A stretch of 7,919 nt of DNA, taken from positions 1-7,919 of the forward strand of contig CAMCYT010000117.1 in NCBI GenBank assembly GCA_945885485.1, read 5' to 3'. The notes beneath the pieces were generated by a model. It was not told the origin of the DNA, ran no database searches, and saw only the letters and a program-made list of their open reading frames with translations. Of this stretch, positions 4,655 to 7,919 are shown piece after piece (within the stretch, counting starts at the first letter, position 1; the number at the start of each line of letters is the position of its first letter). This DNA is from Prosthecobacter debontii (GTDB taxonomy: Bacteria > Verrucomicrobiota > Verrucomicrobiia > Verrucomicrobiales > Akkermansiaceae). The translations under genes and the position numbers were made by a program.

Positions 4655-6052
4655 ATGAAACTAAAATTTTGTGGCGCAGCCGGCACCACCACCGGATCTC
4701 AGCATTTATTAGAAATCAACGGTAAGCGCATTCTTCTCGATTGCGGACTTTACCAAGGTCACCGCAAAGACGCTTACGAAATCAACTGCTGCTTTCCTCA
4801 CTTCGATCCGAAATCCATCGACATCGTCGTGTTATCACACGCCCACATCGATCATAGCGGAAACCTTCCGAATCTGACACGCTCCGGTTTCAAAGGTAGC
4901 ATTTTCTCCACCCATGCCACCCGCGATCTCTGCCAGATCATGTTGCGTGACTGCGCGAATATCCAAGAGAGCGATATCAAGTGGCTTAATAAACATCGCC
5001 AGCGAGAGGGTCTACCCGAAGCCACTCCGCTTTATACCGAACAAGATGCGGAAAAATGCCTCCGCCAATTCATTACTATTTCTTACGACAGGCCCCTCTA
5101 CATCTCCGATGGTGTGGAGCTCACTTTTGTCGATGCCGGGCATATTCTTGGATCAGCTCAAGTTGTGTTAGATATTCAGGATCATAGTGATGGCAAGAAA
5201 AAACGCTTCCTGTTTTCTGGCGATGTCGGACGCGGTGGTAACGAAGTCTTGCGCGATCCCGTTGTAGTCAAAGATGTCGATTTTGTATTAATGGAAAGCA
5301 CTTATGGCGGTCGCGAACACGAAGCTCCTCCGGGCTTTGATCAACATTTTGTCAAAGTTATCAAGCAGGCCATCAAACGTAGAGGAAAAATTCTGATTCC
5401 CTCATTTGCCGTAGAGCGAACGCAGCAACTTCTCTATGTCCTCAACGAAATGTTTTTATCGAAAGAACTGCCGCCAATCCAAGTTTACGTCGATAGCCCG
5501 CTCGCGGTCAGTGCAACGGAGATTTACCGGCTCCATCCAGAATCGTTTAACGAAGATGTTTATGAAGCACTGTTCGAAAAACAAAGCCCGTTCGGCTTCG
5601 ATGATCTAACACTCGTTCGATCAGTCAAAGCATCGAGAGCACTCAACGACATTGAAGGACCGGCGATCATCATTTCCGCATCCGGCATGTGCGAGGCGGG
5701 TCGAATTCTTCATCATCTCCGCAACAACATTGAAGACCCAAAAACCACCGTTCTTTTCGTCGGTTATTGCGCAGAGGGCACTTTAGGACGCAGGATTCGC
5801 GACGGCGTGAAACAAGTCAATATCCTCGGCGAATCTTTCCATGTGAACGCGCACATCGAAATCGTCGATTCTTTCTCGGGTCATGCGGATCACTCTGAAT
5901 TGGTCGATTACTTCAATCGAATCGAAGGACCTAAAGCTCAAACCTGGCTCGTACACGGCGAACCCGAAGGCGCCGAAGCTCTACAAGCAGCCCTTGAGAA
6001 AAATGACAAAGTGATCAACGTCGCCAAACTGGCGGACGAGGTAGAGATTTAA
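4655..6052 (+). CDS. MBL-fold RNA hydrolase of the beta-CASP family
   Basis: A 465-residue cytoplasmic metallo-beta-lactamase-fold protein of the CPSF-73/YSH1-like beta-CASP group, whose characterised members cut RNA using two zinc ions. All metal motifs are present: LLDCG (D29), HAHIDH (H62, H64, D66, H67), AGHILGSA (H163) and SGD (D190). The beta-CASP motifs follow: motif A MESTYGG (E214), IPSFAVERTQ (248-257), SASGMCEAGR (341-350), motif B FSGHADH (H410) and motif C WLVHGE (H434). Length and motif order are normal for the single-chain bacterial form, so it should be active. There is no KH domain and no signal peptide. ATG 4655 has AGGA 7 nt upstream and starts right at MKLKFCGAAGTTTGSQH, the usual first strand. 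The secreted glycosidase-like gene starts 46 nt downstream with no terminator between. The RNA target is unknown. Confidence 0.93.
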   Translation: MKLKFCGAAGTTTGSQHLLEINGKRILLDCGLYQGHRKDAYEINCCFPHFDPKSIDIVVLSHAHIDHSGNLPNLTRSGFKGSIFSTHATRDLCQIMLRDCANIQESDIKWLNKHRQREGLPEATPLYTEQDAEKCLRQFITISYDRPLYISDGVELTFVDAGHILGSAQVVLDIQDHSDGKKKRFLFSGDVGRGGNEVLRDPVVVKDVDFVLMESTYGGREHEAPPGFDQHFVKVIKQAIKRRGKILIPSFAVERTQQLLYVLNEMFLSKELPPIQVYVDSPLAVSATEIYRLHPESFNEDVYEALFEKQSPFGFDDLTLVRSVKASRALNDIEGPAIIISASGMCEAGRILHHLRNNIEDPKTTVLFVGYCAEGTLGRRIRDGVKQVNILGESFHVNAHIEIVDSFSGHADHSELVDYFNRIEGPKAQTWLVHGEPEGAEALQAALEKNDKVINVAKLADEVEI

Positions 6053-6098
6053 AATTTTGTAGATTGAAAGCCTAGAGCTAAGCCGCTGTAATGCGTTC

Positions 6099-7919
6099 GT
6101 GAAATTTTATCTGCTTCCAATCATCCTGCTTTATCCACTCACCTTGAACGCTCAGGAAAAAGTCGTTCCGGGCGCGACCGAGGACACGCCGTCTCACGCT
6201 CACTATTTCACATGGATCAATAACACCAACGAAGGACCGACCGCTGAACAGACCAAGGTCAACCTCGAGTTTTTTCAGTGGTTGAAAGACGGATACGGAA
6301 TGACTTTGGATATCTACGCCTTCGATGCCGGCGCGATCGACGCACCGAGTTATTACGGTTCTCCCGATACCCGGAAATTCAAAGGTCAGTTTCCTCAGGG
6401 CTTCGGTCCATTTGCAGCCCAGGCTAAAGCCTTTGGAGGCAGACTCGGTGTATGGCTTGGTCCAGATGGTTTTGGAAACACTCCGGAAGAAGAAAAGGCA
6501 CGCATCGATTTCCTCGCATCACTTGGTAAAGACCATAATTTCCAACTCTTCAAAATGGATGCGGTCTGCGGACAACTCCGTGATGAAAAACAAGATTCCT
6601 TCATTCGTTTGATGACCGAAGTCCGGAAACACAGCCCGGATCTGATCTTGCTCAACCATCGTCTCAACCTCGGTGAAGGTGTAGAACATGCCACGACCTT
6701 TCTCTGGGAAGGCGCGGAAACCTACATCGACGTCCACATGGCCAACTCAATGACCGCACCTCACAACCGCGCTGCAGCCCTTTCCCGTGGACTTCCACCG
6801 GAACTCAAGCGCCTCGCAGAAGATCACGGTGTGTGCCTTTCCTCCTGCCTCGATTTCTGGGAAGACGATCTTATCCTCCAAGGCTTCAATCGATCGATGA
6901 TCCTCGCCCCGCAGCTCTACGGCAGCCCGTGGTTCCTGCGTGATGACGAATACGCGAAGCTTGCACGTATTTTCAATATCCACCGCCATTACCGCGATAT
7001 CCTTACCAAAGGCATCGTCCTTCCAGAAGAAACCTACGGCAAAAACGCCGTTTCCCGTGGCAACGACAAAACCCGCCTCATCACCCTGCGCAATCTAACA
7101 TGGCAACCCATCACCTACAAAATAGCGCTCGATTCAAGCATTGGCCTGAACAGCGCCGGTAAACGCGAAGTCCGCTTGCTCCATCCTTACGAGGAAATCC
7201 TCGGCAAAAACCTCACTGACAAAAGCACAGTCGAAGTCACGGTTCACCCCTTCCGCGCCGTTCTTGTGCTCGCCTCTACCGATAAAATTACCGAACCGTC
7301 TCTTGAAAAAGGAGCATACCAAGTCGTCAGTGGTTCAGGGCAAGAAGGCACTGCAATCGATCGCCTCACCCCCATCGCACTCAAACAACCTTGGCATCGC
7401 AAACTCGCCGATCTCACGCCTTCTGAACTGCCGAAAGATTGGGAAGGTCTGTACGAAGCCACTATGTTCGCAGCCGACAACAATGCCCTCGAACTCCGCA
7501 GCCTAAAGCGCTCGGGTGAAACCAAAATCCCCGCTGTGAAAAATGCGCGCCAAGCTTTCCTTGATCAACCTCTCATGAAATCCCGCGCGCTTTCCGATCA
7601 GTTCATGTTCGATGGTGATCTATCGACGGTGTTTGATACATTTGTTAGAAATAAAGACATTCGCATCGCTACCGGTTGCTTGCGTGTTGATTTTTCCAAA
7701 ACACAAAGCTTCGATCGCATCGCCATCCACACTCAGGCTTTGGATAGCACCCTCATTGACAACGAACTTCATGGAGCCCAATTCAGCAACGATCTCATGA
7801 CCTGGACTCAATCCGATGAAGCCATCATCGAAGGCAACACCCTGAATATCTATCCACCTAAAGGCGAGTGGCGCTATTTCCGCATGAAAACCTCTCCCGA
7901 ACGCATAGCCGAATTTGAA
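6099..7919 (+). CDS. Secreted clan GH-D-like glycoside hydrolase with F5/8 type C-like domain, 3'-truncated by the window
   Basis: This frame is open for 607 codons to the last base of the window, so the C-terminus is missing. It starts at GTG 6099, because no ATG precedes the signal peptide in frame and a stop lies at 6060-6062. The signal peptide is M(V)KFYLLPIILLYPLTLNA, cleaved before QEK near residue 18. Residues about 35-300 look like an alpha-galactosidase-type TIM barrel: TLDIYAFDAGAI (69-80), FPQGFGPFAAQAKAFGGRLG (98-117) with VWLGPDG after it, then LFKMDAVCG (150-158) with D154 where clan GH-D enzymes carry the nucleophile. LARIFNIHRHYRDIL (288-302) closes the barrel region. About 305-395 is a beta-rich domain. 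About 500-600 (FDGDLSTVFDT, LRVDFSKTQSFDRIAIHT, FSNDLMTW) resembles a discoidin/CBM32 sugar-binding fold. The acid/base residue is not certain; E207 and D211 are candidates. The substrate is unknown. Confidence 0.75.
   Translation, partial: MKFYLLPIILLYPLTLNAQEKVVPGATEDTPSHAHYFTWINNTNEGPTAEQTKVNLEFFQWLKDGYGMTLDIYAFDAGAIDAPSYYGSPDTRKFKGQFPQGFGPFAAQAKAFGGRLGVWLGPDGFGNTPEEEKARIDFLASLGKDHNFQLFKMDAVCGQLRDEKQDSFIRLMTEVRKHSPDLILLNHRLNLGEGVEHATTFLWEGAETYIDVHMANSMTAPHNRAAALSRGLPPELKRLAEDHGVCLSSCLDFWEDDLILQGFNRSMILAPQLYGSPWFLRDDEYAKLARIFNIHRHYRDILTKGIVLPEETYGKNAVSRGNDKTRLITLRNLTWQPITYKIALDSSIGLNSAGKREVRLLHPYEEILGKNLTDKSTVEVTVHPFRAVLVLASTDKITEPSLEKGAYQVVSGSGQEGTAIDRLTPIALKQPWHRKLADLTPSELPKDWEGLYEATMFAADNNALELRSLKRSGETKIPAVKNARQAFLDQPLMKSRALSDQFMFDGDLSTVFDTFVRNKDIRIATGCLRVDFSKTQSFDRIAIHTQALDSTLIDNELHGAQFSNDLMTWTQSDEAIIEGNTLNIYPPKGEWRYFRMKTSPERIAEFE

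Noticed and set aside
6395..7811. Several minus-strand frames of 60-100 codons opposite the glycosidase gene
   Set aside because: They are shadows of the continuous 607-codon plus-strand frame with signal peptide and domain motifs. None has domain-like sequence.

Overview
The window is an ordinary-looking chromosomal segment of a Gram-negative bacterium. It has seven protein genes, two of them cut by the window edges, and no RNA gene, transposase, phage gene or CRISPR array that I can see. Two secreted proteins with Sec signal peptides and a LolD-type ATPase point to a cell with an outer membrane. A bacterial S10 carboxypeptidase, an ArgA-type N-acetylglutamate synthase, a Bat-cluster-like coiled-coil membrane protein and a secreted clan GH-D-like glycosidase together resemble Verrucomicrobiota or a relative. 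That assignment is an inference from gene content, not a proven placement.

Layout. At 1-248 (minus) is the 5' end of a secreted S10 serine carboxypeptidase-like protein, divergent from a GNAT acetyltransferase at 365-970 (plus). A 138-nt gap carrying a long imperfect inverted repeat leads to a membrane-anchored, coiled-coil, Gly-rich protein at 1109-2527 (plus). Its stop lies 2 nt from the stop of a convergent LolD/MacB-type ABC ATPase at 2530-3183 (minus). A 250-nt divergent spacer follows, packed with dyads and a 9-bp tandem repeat (CACGGAATG) that has an inverted copy. Then come an N-acetylglutamate synthase at 3434-4552 (plus, TTG start), a 102-nt gap with a second 9-bp repeat family (ATAGGTCYT), a beta-CASP metallo-beta-lactamase-fold protein at 4655-6052 (plus), and, 46 nt on, a secreted glycosidase-like protein at 6099-7919 (plus, GTG start, open at the window end).

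How the genes relate. They look mostly like independent housekeeping genes and do not form one pathway. Only the beta-CASP and glycosidase genes are close enough on one strand to be co-transcribed, and nothing suggests a shared function. The ABC ATPase has no permease beside it here. No clear new defence or mobile system is visible. The best candidates for a second look are the two intergenic 9-bp repeat elements, the degenerate kinase-like half of the arginine-pathway enzyme, the cysteine cluster in the coiled-coil membrane protein, and the divergent secreted glycosidase.
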